Assembly: GCA_009801085.1 (NCBI GenBank)
Contig: VNWV01000002.1
Location: 3,224,001-3,288,000 of the forward strand
Direction of reading: 5' to 3'
Source of the DNA: Lasiodiplodia sp. COLG20
Taxonomy: Eukaryota > Ascomycota > Dothideomycetes > Botryosphaeriales > Botryosphaeriaceae
DNA length: 64,000 nt
Shown here: positions 36,680-47,713 of the stretch, one piece after another
Layout of the letters: each line of letters begins with the position of its first letter
Position numbering within the stretch: position 1 is the stretch's first letter
Program-made: the position numbers and the translations under genes
Notes under the pieces: generated by a model
What the model saw: only the letters and a program-made list of their open reading frames with translations
Databases searched by the model: none
Told to the model about the DNA's origin: nothing

Positions 36680-37990
36680 ATGAGGTTCCTCTCGCGCTGT
36701 TCCGTCATCATCGCCCTTGCCGTCACCCTCATCCTCTACCTGGGCTGGGTCATTCCCTCGACGCGTCAATACACCCAGTTCCAGAAGTCGTGGTCCGGCT
36801 CGGTGCGCAGGATCGTCACCTTTGGCGACTCCTGGTCCGACACAGGCCGCTATATTCTCAACGGGCCTCCGCCCGGCTATGAGCCCATCAGACATCCCGC
36901 CAGCGGTCCCGTCTGGCCCGAGGCGCTCTGTCAAGAGGTAAGTTGTGCCTGGTCGCCTTATCGCGAGACTGCCCGCTAACTCGCTGCCCACCAACAGATT
37001 CTTTGCGACTCGATAGACAATTACGCCCGCTCGCTGCCGCCGCAGGTCACTCAGTACTACACTGACACCGTTGGCGCCGTGCTTGACAATGCCGTCTTCC
37101 AGAACGCCACCTCGTCGCACAACTTCACCGACTTCGCCCTTCGCGATCTCCAGCAGCAGGTTCGCGATTTCGTCAAGATGGAGGGCTTCAAGCGCATGTG
37201 GCCCATCCAGCCGCCCAAGGAGTGGACCTTGTTCACCATCTGGTTCGGCGTCAACGACATCTTTCACTACTCCAAGATCGAGCGCGCCAGGGCTCTTTTC
37301 GCCATCGACCAGAGCATTGACCACCTTTTCCGCCAGCTGAACATCATCCACGAGTGGATGCAGGCCCCTGTCCTCGTCGTCCTCCCCAAGGTCGTCAACG
37401 TCACCCACCTGCCCCGTTTCGAGATTGAGACTCGTGCCGACGTTGACACCACCCGCCACCGCATCGCCCTGGAGCTGGCCAGCTACTGGAACGAGAGGCT
37501 CGAGAGCCACGCCAGGAGCTGGATGGGCGGCCACGTCTTCCTGCTTGAGGCCGACAAGTTTATGGAGAGCCAGGTCATCACCAAGAAGCTCTCCAACCCC
37601 CCGAGCGTCCGCAAGAGGACCCCCGAGTTCGGCGACATTACCACCCCGTGCCGCACTCTGATCTATCCCCAGTCGCAGGACGAGGATTCCGTCCAGGAAC
37701 TCGGTGTGCAAGAGCAGGTTTGCGAGGAGCCGCGCAACCACCTCTTCTGGTGAGTGAAAAAACGTGCGAAGAAACCTAGAATTATATTCTAACAACGGAA
37801 CAGGGACGATTACCACCTCTCCGGCAAGGCTCATGAAATCCTCGGCCAGGCCGCCGGCAAGCTCGTCAAGATGCGCTCCACCGCCAACCACTACGTCGCT
37901 CAACAGGTGACCGAGGCGGTTCGTGATTCGATCCCGCCGTGGCTGAAGGATCGCCTCGAGGAGTTCCACGCGAAGAACAGCAGCCAATAA
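36680..37990 (+). CDS. GDSL/SGNH-family esterase with N-terminal signal anchor (CE16-like)
   Basis: Exons 36680-36937, 36998-37749 and 37804-37990 give 398 residues. A hydrophobic segment (VIIALAVTLILYLGWVI, about residues 9-25) should be a signal anchor or signal peptide. Block I is FGDSWSDTGRY, with the nucleophile Ser51. Block III is GVNDIF, with the oxyanion Asn. Block V is DDYHLSG, with the Asp338-x-x-His341 catalytic pair, restored only after removing the second intron. The fold matches fungal SGNH hydrolases of the carbohydrate-esterase 16 type, which deacetylate xylo- or other acetylated oligosaccharides; the substrate here is an inference. Several NxS/T sites suit a secretory-pathway protein. 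The protein is longer than typical CE16 enzymes because of a Glu/Gln-rich insert before block V. Confidence 0.88.
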
Positions 37991-40900
37991 GCCGTCTCCG
38001 CGCACATTTTGCCAGCTGCGACGGTCGTCGCCCCGTTTGAGAAGCGCCGCGTCGTGCTTCTGCACGAAATCACGACAGTTTGATACGCCACACGCCATAC
38101 CCGACACGAGGATATTCGTGCTCGTTCCTTTTTTTCCCTTTACAATCCCGAATCTAGATGATGGAATATGGCAAAACACCAATACCCGGCTGCCATGGTG
38201 GTTGTTATTATTATTTTGGGCGGCTGAACGTAAAAGATTTTCTCGATTCGCCCACACGTTCAGCCTTTGGAAAATTTCGATCTCGGAGTCACCCGATATT
38301 TCTACGGATCCTGGCCACATATCGCCGCCCAAGGGATCTCCAGCGCGACAAAGCCCGGAAGATTGACGAGGCACATCCTCTAGTCACATCGCAGGGCAAC
38401 AAGTTCGCCACCATAGCCGAGCCGGCTTGGACAGACGACACGCTCTTCCAACCTAACTAAATATTGCCGCATAATCCATTTACCGCTCGGCCAATCCACA
38501 GAGATACCCAGGATACGACGAGGTCGTTCCAACGTTTCATAGCTTCTTGTTTAGCCGCTAGCAGGCCGGTTCTTGTACAGTTGTCTTTTCCAGAGGATCC
38601 TGCGTGCGTTCGAACTGTCGCAACAAGGCGTGCCTGACCAACGTTTTCTTTCATTAGGGTCATCCGCATTTTTGCGTTTCAGCGTTGCATCGGTGCATCA
38701 TAGAGAGGTATCCGGCGAATATGCTGGGGCTGCTTGTTTTTTGGTACAAACTTCTTTGGACAGAGACGCCCATAGGGCGCGGTTTTAGGGTAAACTTTTT
38801 TTTCATTCCGCTTCTCAACTTCACATCACAATTCACGTGTTATGGCAGCAAGGGGGTTTTTTCTCGATGAAAGTATGCTTTGATTCGGGGCTTCTTGGGG
38901 AACAATTTTGTCTGCTTTGGGTTGCAATCCCTCGCTGCCCCTCCTCGACCTGTTATTCACACACAGCATTCACGATAACACAGATATCAGTCGCGTACTG
39001 CCAGATAAAGCTTAACACGCGTGCGAATGGGCCAGGTCCGGAGTCTTGCGGGGGATAAGAGCAATCGGAAGTTCGGTCGGCACACTCTTGGCATCTCATG
39101 CAACGTCCCATGCTCCGGTTTCAACGGGTGGGGGAAAAGGTGTTGTGGAACGGTTCCTCGACATCATCCACCCTGTTGTTTTCCGTTTGCGGCCTCTGGG
39201 GCGCTATCGCCACCGAACTCTTGGCTTGTTCTCTTATCTCATTGCACAACCCACCACGCTTTTTTCGCTCGCCGATTATGTATATACGGCACGCGGCAGA
39301 CGATCGTTTATCAATGCGCGCGCACCTGGAACATGCGCAAACGAAAAGTCTTACTGTAATGTCTTTTAGTTCCGTTCTTCTTTACGACGGTGGTTTGGGA
39401 GAAGTAATGAGGATGTATGTATATAAACGCAAAACGGGAAGGACGAAGAAGAACACAAGTAAAAATAAGCAAAGCAAAGAGCCTATCAACCAATGAGGGC
39501 AGCCCGTCGTGATCGCGTTGTCTACAAAAGATACAGAACAGAGTGATCATCATTGGCGGTAATCTTTCTCATTATTCTCGTCGGATCTTCCACACCACCT
39601 CCTTATTGCTCTCTCTCTCTCACTCGTATTCCGCGGCAGCCGCAGGGATTACAGGTAGGGGCCGGGGATAAAGAAGGACTGCGATGGGGGTCGTGCTTTT
39701 CGCTAGCACGGGCGGCCGCCTATCTATTTGACGCAGTCTAGAACACGGTGTTCATCGAGCTTTGATTTTCCACAGCTCGCTTCCGGAGGAGAAAGTCCGC
39801 CCGCGCCCCACAGTTCCTTTCCTCTTTCCGCCTGTGGAGATGGGGGGTGCGGCGATTGCTGAAAAGAGGTGTGTTTCGTCATCTCATGTGATTGGCACGG
39901 ACACAGCGCGACGTCGGTGGTACACAAGGGGGTTGTGGAACGGTTTTCCAAGTGTGAGAGATGGTTCTAATACTGAGGACATTTTGTTGAATTGGAAGGG
40001 TTCTGTTTGGTCAGCCTAGCGAAGCCGCAAGGCCCTCTTTTTTTTTTTTTTTTTTATCGCGCCTTATGCGGATGCTATGGGAGAATGGTCGGTTGTTTTA
40101 AGGGTTATTCAGGCGTCCCATGGCAGGACTTAATTTTTATTTATTTTTTCTCGGCCCCGTTGTTTCTTGTTCGAGGAAACGGGGGATAATCGTTTCGGAG
40201 GCGGCTCGCAGGGCCGCGGACTCCCATGCGGCTCCTTTGTGGGACTCGTTGGGCTCCAAGGGCTCAGGCGGACAATAGGCGAGGATGCTCAGAGAGATGG
40301 ACCGCGGTGTCAGCCGTCCACACATGCGCTATCCGATGGTCTTGTTCCGCAGAATCATGTGCAGAAGGATAGGGGCGTAATACCTCAATTCACTGATGCT
40401 TTTCTACAGGACACTAACGACCTCGTTTTCGGACGGCAAACATTCTAGCTTAAACATTTGTCCATGTGGAGGATAAACAAGGACGATCAGTACTATTTCA
40501 AATTAAAAAAAAAAAAAAATAGAAAAGTAGAGGTAGAGCGAGGCGTGCCCCATCTATTTGCAAATAAAGATACATGACCGAAATACATCATGTAAAGGGC
40601 ATACATGACTCTCAGAGGCTTATAGTAGCGGAACAATCCGCACCTAAAAATAAGGCAGACCAAAACCTGACTATTGGATTCTGCATGAATAAGAGAAGTT
40701 GAAGATACACCGCCTGCTTCTACATAGTACACAGGGAGCGGAGATTGAGCCCCGGAGAGGAGTAGAAAACAAAGCGCGATAGAAACAGCATTTCCGCAAG
40801 GAGCACCGCCGTCCGACAAGAAGAGCCCCAAAATATACCTCCCCGCGCACAGTCCTCAGCCTTGTACGCACACACACGTCAATGGCTGTCTCACTTTCGT

Positions 40901-41880
40901 CATCGAAGCGCGGGTGTTCGCGCGTTCCTCAGCCTTACGTGGCCTGCTGGCGGCTCCGCGGCGGTTTCAGGATATGATGGCACGGACGCCAGCGTTCAGC
41001 GAGGCGAACGTCGATGAAACAGGAAGTACACAGACGTCGATGCGAGTGACGTGGCCTTGCGCTGTTCGAATAAGCGGTGGTCGTTGCGGCTTGTGCTCAG
41101 AGCGTGCTGAATAAGAGGTTGGTTGGCCTTGCTACAAAATGCGTTGATCGTGAGGAGGCTCTGCGAGGCACGTTGGGAAGTTAAGGTTTGTTGCATGAAT
41201 AGAACCCTCGACGACGCATGAGTACCCGGGGTCGCACGGTCGGGGCGTTCTGCAAGGGCATAATGCTAATTTTGGTCATAATACTGTTTATAGTTATGAG
41301 TAACGTACGAATGGGTCGGAGACCAACCAGTTGCTAAAGCAAAGCCACAGTAGTGTGCAGATCCGGTTTGTTCCTTTTTGAATGTGACCATTTAATACAC
41401 AGTGATCAAGTGGAGAACCCTAAGGCTTAGTAATGCATGACCGAGATACGTAGGACACGAACTGGGAGGTCCTTCCCTCAATTCTTGTCAGTGAATACTT
41501 GATGATCAGCCATATCTGATTTTCTCGAGTTCATTAAGCCTATAGGAGCTCTAATAGCGACACTATATACACAGCATATTGGTTTCTGTATACATTTTGC
41601 AGATTCCGCTTGATAGAATGGAGCATACCATACCGTGGTATTTTTGCCATATGGGATGGACCAACTGAATCTTTGACATCTATATTTTTTAACCGTTAAA
41701 GCCGTATTGATATTACCTATATCTTCTAATGTTATTCTGCTCGCTACTGCACATCTCGTGGGCTTCATTCTCACGCTGTGTTCAAAGTAGTCGCGCGCCT
41801 TCGCGCCTACGCGGCAGTCGCGCCTACTCACCGTCGCGGCAGTCACGATACTTGCCTCTTCTACACAGCAGCCCCGCCTC
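37991..41880. other. Gene-poor interval left of the recombinase relic
   Basis: A 3.9-kb stretch without a supportable gene. It has a T18 run at 40038-40055 and an A15 run at 40505-40519, about 450 bp apart and in opposite orientation. AT content rises from about 41200 onward. No transposon open frame is recognisable here. Confidence 0.4.
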
Positions 41881-41883
41881 GCG

Positions 41884-42073
41884 TCTCCATCACCCTCTCT
41901 CGTCGCCCATTGATACCATCTACCGCGTAAACTCTGCGCCAATCCCTAACTGGGCATCGCATCAGGCCCCAGTGTGGCTTTGGCCGAGCCGCTGCATGCT
42001 CTCCATCATCCTCTCCGCCACTTTCTCATCGCCCATTGATGCTCGAAGCCGCCGCGTCCGCTCCGCGCCATAA
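41884..42073 (+). repeat. Two-copy degenerate direct repeat upstream of the recombinase relic
   Basis: Two related segments start near 41884 and 42001. They share CTCCATCA(C/T)CCTCTC and, further on, TC(G/A)TCGCCCATTGAT (41899-41914 and about 42026-42040). Both lie in one reading frame, translating to SSPIDTIYRVNSAP and SSPIDARSRRVRSAP, so the unit may have been a coding repeat in the relic's former N-terminal part. Confidence 0.45.
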
Positions 42074-42120
42074 AGCGTCACAGTCTCAGCCTCTCTTCAG
42101 TCAAACTGGCGGATTGATCG

Positions 42121-43694
42121 CAAACATGCCAAGAGAGCGGTTAAGAACTTGGATTTCTTTGCACCCAGCCTTCTACACAAGAGCATTTGCAACGAGCAAG
42201 AAATTTCTGGGATACATTTACGCAAGTTATGAACATGTCGTAAGTCTCCTTACGCTTTAAGCCATGGTTTTTTTTTTTTTTTTTTTACTAATATCAAACA
42301 GGTTCACTGATGAGAAGCCACCGCTGCGTGATGACATTATCAAATTCGCCGACGTGCTCATCACTCACACCCAAGCCCGTGCTGGTCCCGTCCCCTGCTT
42401 ACAGACCATTCAAACAACGCTTGCTCAGCTACTTCGATACTTGACCTAGAAGTATCCAAGCTTTCAGTGGGGTGACTACGAAGCCGCCGGTATCACCTCG
42501 TTCCTCGACGGCGCTTGTTTGAGCAACCGCCTTCTTCGTGGAATACAATCGGAGTAGATTTGGGTTGGAGCTCGCCTCGCTCGCCTCATGTCCACGGCCT
42601 AGATTGAGTCTCACCTCACCGACGGGTCTCCATCTTGGGACGTCACGGTACGGAAGCTTCTTAGCTTCGTGCTCATCTCCAGTACTGCTGCACGTCCAGG
42701 CGATCTTGTTTCTGAACAAAGATACTGGCCCGGACTCGCGCTACGTTACCGCGATATTCTGATCTATTTCGACGAAGAACGCACAATGGAAGGCGAAGGC
42801 TTACTTTTACTCGAGAATCTCAGCATGTTTGTTCAGCTTCGGTACACCAAGGGAGCAAAACACAACGCCGCCAGGCCAAAGCCGCGCTTCTTTCGTGCTG
42901 CGACTGACCCTCGAAACTTTCATTACTGCCCAGTGCTCATCTTGATTGCGCACTGTCTTCGCCATGGCCTGCTTTACGGTCGCTCAGTGGAGGAGGTCCT
43001 CCAAGATGCTGCCCTCCATGGAAAGCGACTGAGATGGAAATTTCCTGACCGACCAGTCCTATGCCCGTTAAAGATTCCATTCGATCCTGAACGCATAGGC
43101 ACAACCGACAGCTTCCGTCAACCACTAAAGACCATGGCAGGCCTAGTGGGGATTACTTCTAATGTGTCGTTAAGGCATCTACGGACTGGTGCCGCCCGCG
43201 ATGTGGCACATCTACCCAGTCAAAGCACCATTGGCACTGCTTCCAAGGCTGTTGCTGTCCAGCTGGGGCATAAGTCTTCTTCGTTGAAAACTGGAGTTAC
43301 CGACCGTTACGCTGGCCACCCGGAGGCCTATTTCTTCAACGATCGCGTTGAAGCAGATCGGTTTGGCGTATTAGGCCCTAGGGTGACAATGACACCACAG
43401 ACGAGTCAAGGGCAACATGTCAAGCCGAGGTCACCTGACGAGATTACGACCTACTGCGAGAAGCAGGGCTGGAACTCCACCGATATCCGAGCCCGATCTC
43501 GAGCCAACGATCACCTAAAACGACAAAACGTTCAAGCCGCTAATGATTCTCCATCCGAGGAATACCGGGAATTTGTCTTGGACGTCACTCTTGAGGACGA
43601 CTTTGGTGGTGAGGGCTCAGTCCCTTCTTCTACTGTTTCTCAGTTTGTTACATGGCTGTCTACAGTCCCCTCTCGCAGCCGATGGCCAGCGTAG
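42121..43694 (+). pseudogene. Decayed tyrosine recombinase (Starship-captain/DUF3435-like or Crypton-like)
   Basis: A reading frame runs from about 42121 to a stop at 43692-43694. It is split by an apparently intact intron at 42240-42301 (GTAAGT donor, CAG acceptor, internal T19 run). Joining across the intron gives VMNM-S-FTDEKPPLRDD in one frame. Four in-frame stops break it: TAA at 42142-42144 and TAG at 42447-42449, 42555-42557 and 42600-42602. The last 340 or so codons are open. They hold a tyrosine-recombinase-like catalytic region: STAARPGDL, then SLRHLRTGAARDVAHL (catalytic Arg candidate), QLGHKSSSLKTGVTDRYAGH (His box and Tyr candidate). This resembles the DUF3435 recombinases that mobilise Starships; a Crypton-type enzyme is the alternative. 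The left edge is uncertain and no cargo or target duplication was found. Confidence 0.6.
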
Positions 43695-43716
43695 ATTTTC
43701 TGTTTTAGTCATGTCA

Positions 43717-43799
43717 TGGGTAGTTGAAGCTATCGTCCGGACGAGAATGTCGAATTAAAAATTCTACATACACGTCCGGACGATAGCTTCAACTACCCA
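43717..43799. repeat. Perfect 27-bp inverted repeat with 29-nt loop (foldback/MITE-like)
   Basis: Arm 1 (43717-43743, beginning TGGGTAGTTGAAGC and ending CCGGACG) is the exact reverse complement of arm 2 (43773-43799). The AT-rich loop is 43744-43772 and contains a further short AGAAT/ATTCT pairing. A 7-nt direct repeat, ATGTCAT, occurs at 43711-43717 and 43803-43809, which could be a target-site duplication of a very small foldback element. It sits 22 bp after the recombinase relic and before the second relic. Confidence 0.85.
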
Positions 43800-43953
43800 C
43801 ATATGTCATTTTTTTTTTGAGGCAAAGCCGGGGGCATAGTTACGCTATGTTCTGGAGCCCTGCTATTCTTCGCGCTAGCCATCGGCTGCAGCACCGCTCT
43901 GTACCATCAACACCGTCAAAACCGCCAACAACCCACATTCGTTTCCTAGACAC

Positions 43954-44235
43954 ATGCCTTGTGAGGGTAGTTCGAAGGACTTGTCAACACACTGCAGCTT
44001 TTACCTACTACCTACGAAGGATGGGCAAGACTACGAACTCCCCAATCTTCAGGCTGCAGCTGGCGGCTACTTCACCTATTTTGTCAGTGATCGCATTGAG
44101 GCGGACCGATTTGACGTGTTGGGTTCTAAAGTGACATTGGCACGATAGGCGTATTAAAGTGCTAAAGCTAGGCCATCTGATGAGATTACAGCCTCATTGC
44201 GAGAAGTGGGATAGAACATTACTTAAGGCATTTAG
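43954..44235 (+). pseudogene. Second, more decayed recombinase C-terminal fragment
   Basis: The translation YFVSDRIEADRFDVLGSKVTL (44070-44140 region) matches YFFNDRVEADRFGVLGPRVTM in the neighbouring relic at 14 of 22 positions counted from the preceding residue. The similarity continues past a stop as PSDEIT versus SPDEITTYCEK. Aligned bases differ mostly by C-to-T and G-to-A changes. Only the extreme C-terminal part is recognisable; the catalytic boxes are missing. This is either a second inserted copy or a partial duplication. Confidence 0.6.
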
Positions 44236-44591
44236 GCCGCAAATGATCTTATATATAAACAGCGATAGTAGCTACTATGGGAAAGAAAGAGAAGATGGTT
44301 TTAGGCTTTTATTCAACTCATAGTGCCCGATCTTTATCACTGTTAAAAATATCACTGGTGGCTGTAGTAAAAGCAGATTTGCTCGGAATTAGCAAATTAT
44401 TATAGTTGCGAGTTTGGGTTTGAGTTCTAATATCTACTATTTGCAGATAGAAATTACTTCTAGTTGCTCTAAGTTTAATGAGTCTAAAAATAGTTCATCC
44501 CAAGCAAAATACCGTTCTGAATATCCACTCTTCATCCCGAGTTTTGAGACAAGGATGATACGCGACAACACCATACAGATCCGGGGATAGT

Positions 44592-45180
44592 GTGATGCAC
44601 CATCGGGCAAATCCCATGGTAGTCGCCTCCCTTCCGTTTGCTATTCTCTCCTCCTATTGCTGCCTGCTAATATTAAGCCATCTGGCAGCGTGTATATCCT
44701 ACACTGCTACGGGTAATATATGGAACATCCAGCGCACTTTCCTTCAATATGTCACAAAAAGTGTTTACCCATCTCAGATATTCTGCCGGAGATATTATCT
44801 ATTTCCTTTATATGAGGATAGTGAGGCATATCTCCTGGTGTGAAAGAGTATTCGAATTTGAGTATGAGCATTTAATTCTTGCAGAGCCCACATGATTATC
44901 CTACAGGCCATAGATTCCCTTTTCGAAGCAACTTGGATTCGACGAGTAGGGCCATTGGGGCAATGGGCCGGTTTCTCAGGGGTCACCGAAGAGATCTCGT
45001 CAGACAATATCTTCCATCAATGGCCTTACTTCAGCGTACGCATGTGAATCAGACAAATGTGCCTCAGAATAGTCCATTCCGAAATAACATTTGACAATGC
45101 CGCCGCACTCCTCTACCAATGCTTCAAGTGTACCAACCCTAGAATGATTGCTATTTTTATTTTTGATTTCCCCCTGGAAC
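44592..45180 (+). pseudogene. Possible broken coding relic of unknown function
   Basis: One plus-strand frame (codon starts at 44592 + 3n) is open to 44843. It then has three TGA codons in 50 bp and opens again from about 44870 to 45180 apart from one TGA. The second part reads like protein (RAHMIILQAIDSLFEATWIR ... PLGQWAGFSGVTEEISS). A GTGTGA...TTGCAG segment at about 44840-44884 could be an intron, but joining there favours a different frame. I do not recognise a family. It may be a gene inactivated by RIP, or chance. Confidence 0.25.
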
Positions 45181-45362
45181 TCCAATGTCCCCGTCCATGC
45201 CACACACACACACACCATGACTTCCAATCTGAAAGCCACGGCATTACCCTCGTCCCATACCAAAGACATACGAAAGCGCGCTCTATCGTACAAACCCAAG
45301 GTCTTTCCATCTGGAACACTCCTGCATGATCTCATTTTAGGCAAATCTCCCAGGTTTATCGT

Positions 45363-46960
45363 TCAATCAACCTTTCCCACTCCCCTCAAGCTCAAGTAAA
45401 CATCCGTGCCCCAACCCCAAAGACTCTGCACGGCGATCCCGCCGCCAAAGTACTCGGCATACGCCCTGCCGAGCGGCAGCCCGTAGCCCAAGCCGGCGAG
45501 ACTGCTGCCGGTGGGGTTGCCCGCGTCGCCGCCGGGCCCGCTGATGGCGCTGAGGGCGTCCAGCGGGTGGGTGCCACCGCCTCCACCGCCGCCGTGCAGC
45601 GACGCCCGCGCGTCATCCTCGTTGAACGTCGTGAAGCTGTACTCCCAGATGCGGCCGTAGTTGGCGGGCGAGATGCCGCCGCCGCGGTCGCGGATGCGGA
45701 TCGTGACGCCGGGCGTGCTGCGCTCGAGCGGCCGGATGTTGGCTGTGGCGGCGCGCTGCCGCGCCGGCGTCTGCGCCTCCTTCTCCAGCATGGCCGCCGT
45801 CTTGCTCGCGCGGTCCGCGTTGCCCTGGTCCTCGTTCGTGATGGCCGCCGCCTCGCCGGCCTCGCCGTGGGGGTGCGGGTTCGCGCCTGCGGGCGCGGCG
45901 GGCGTCGTCGTTATCCGCGACGGTGACGATGCGGCGGGCGTCTCGGGCAGCGGGGCGATGGTGACCTCGACGGGCTCGCGCTCCATGCCGCGCTCGACGG
46001 TGGCGCGGAAGGCGTTCTTGAGCAGCTCGGTGATGATATACTCGAGGTGCATGGGGATGTGGGCGAAGGCGTAGTCGGGCTCGCCCGTGATGACGACCCG
46101 CGGCCGCACGCCGTACTTGAGCTCGCAGATCTCGGCCACCATGTTCTCGCAGTGCCGCACAATGTCGGCCGGCCGCAGCTCCGTGTCGATGACGCCGATG
46201 AAGCTCGACGACTTGGCCTCGCCCTGCTCCTTGCCGTCGGCGCCACCTCCCTCCTCGTCACACAACTCGCTGTGTGGCTGCGAGCTCATGTGCAGCGCAA
46301 TGTGCTGCTCGGCAATCAGCCGCGTCCCGATGCGCGCGCGCAGGTGCTCGTCCAGGAACCGCGTCACCTCTTGCGGGCTGATGTAGCGCCGGGCCTCGAG
46401 GAAGCCGCGCGCCAAGATGCTTATGGTGTTGGCGTGGGTGTGCACCAGGTCGGCCATGACCTCGGTGAAGCGTATTTCATCCTCCAGACTCTCGACGCGC
46501 TTCTCAGCCCATGGCAGCAGCGTTGAGAGCGAGTGCAGGTAGTTCCCGTGGATCTTGGACACGTGGGGATTCGAGACGACAATGTAGGGCAGGTTACGCA
46601 GTGACTGGATGCGATGGGCTAGTCGCGCGGGGAGAATCGAGAGGGTGAAGTTGGCCGAGTCGAAGAGCTGCTCGGCGGTGAGCGGTGGACGTCCATGCCT
46701 GCGAGAGAGATCATGCGTCAGCTTGCGCCGAACTCTTGGGGGTATCGCGAGGCGGGATTTTACTTGACGAGGTCGGCGAGCGTCAGAGGATGTAGCGGGC
46801 TGGCGGCGAGCTGGGCGATGTCGTCGTCGGTGACGGTCTTGGTTGGAAGATGGAGCTGCCGAGCGCCGATCGTCGGCGCTGTTGCCCGAACGACCTTCAC
46901 GTGGGCCGCTCTGCTGCCATGGGTCGGTATGGAAGCAGACTTGAGAAGTGAGCGCAGCAT
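45363..46960 (-). CDS. Mitochondrial pyruvate/branched-chain alpha-ketoacid dehydrogenase kinase (PDK/BCKDK family)
   Basis: Exons on the minus strand 46960-46764 and 46698-45363 give 510 residues. The basic Ser/Arg-rich N-terminus (MLRSLLKSASIPTHGSR) is a mitochondrial presequence. The helical BCDHK domain follows (LTAEQLFDSANFTLSILPARLAHRIQ). The GHKL ATPase domain shows the N box ELLKNAFRATVE, G1 box RDRGGGIS and G2 box GLGYGLPLGRAYAEYF. Despite histidine-kinase ancestry these enzymes phosphorylate serine on the E1-alpha subunit and switch the dehydrogenase off. Two inserts are unusual: an acidic/Gly linker near HSELCDEEGGG, and an Ala/Pro-rich segment of about 75 residues between the N and G1 boxes. 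The lid region also carries a run of seven Gly. Which of the several fungal paralogues this is cannot be decided by eye. Confidence 0.9.
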
Positions 46961-47713
46961 CGTTGCCGTCGCTCGTTCTCCAAAGTGTTGATCGTGAGCT
47001 CAAGCTAATCGGCCCTTATCAACCCCCCGTATCGTACCCATCACGTGTTGATAACGAGAGCTCAGATGAGCCCCATTGCGCTTGCAGCAAGCTCGGAATA
47101 GCCTCTGATATCATCATGCATGCCTAAAGCAGCCCAATCGCAACCACTTCTTTTCAGTCAGAAAACGCTTTTGCTTGCAAACGATACCTCTTTTATGTGA
47201 AAGCCACATTCGAGAGAACATGACTGCCGTCGACTTTTCTAACCACCCTACTGCCTATCATACATGGCATATTCTTCTGTAGCGCCTATTCCAAAATCAA
47301 AAGATCCGCCGAGAGGTATCCAATTCTTATGCCAACCCGAAAATTCGCAACGCCAAAGATGAAATAATCAAGGGATATCTTGTCCAACTTGAAAAACAGA
47401 AAATCTCAGACTGTCCAGCCGCCGCATGTGCTAGGCCATATCGGTAAAAATTGCAGTAATACAGGTAGATCGAAGGGAACGAGAATCAAAATACGAAAGA
47501 CTGATTGGTGCGAGACCAATCATAAGGCCGTAAAATATTCACACGTAGAAGGAAACCGGCTGAAAACAGTGCTGTGCCTTTTCAACTCGCCATTAGCCAT
47601 TAGCCATTACCAACAGCGTCCATGGCAAAGCTTAAGAGATTTGAACAAAACATATACGGGCAATATATTGAGAAGCAAACGTTGGCGAGCCCAGTGTAGA
47701 ACAATCATGGTCT
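46961..47713. other. Intergenic region between the PDK-like and PH-domain genes
   Basis: This 753-bp stretch holds the promoter of the PDK-like gene and the 3' end of the PH-domain gene (both on the minus strand). It is fairly AT-rich from 47100 to 47700. No motif or RNA gene was recognised. Confidence 0.45.

Noticed and set aside
36605..38374. 589-codon minus-strand open frame opposite the GDSL esterase
   Set aside because: The sense gene has a complete catalytic set and clean introns. The antisense frame crosses those introns without any domain.
41729..42073. Open frame containing the SSPID repeat as a standalone gene
   Set aside because: It has no domain and abuts the recombinase relic. 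I report only the repeat.
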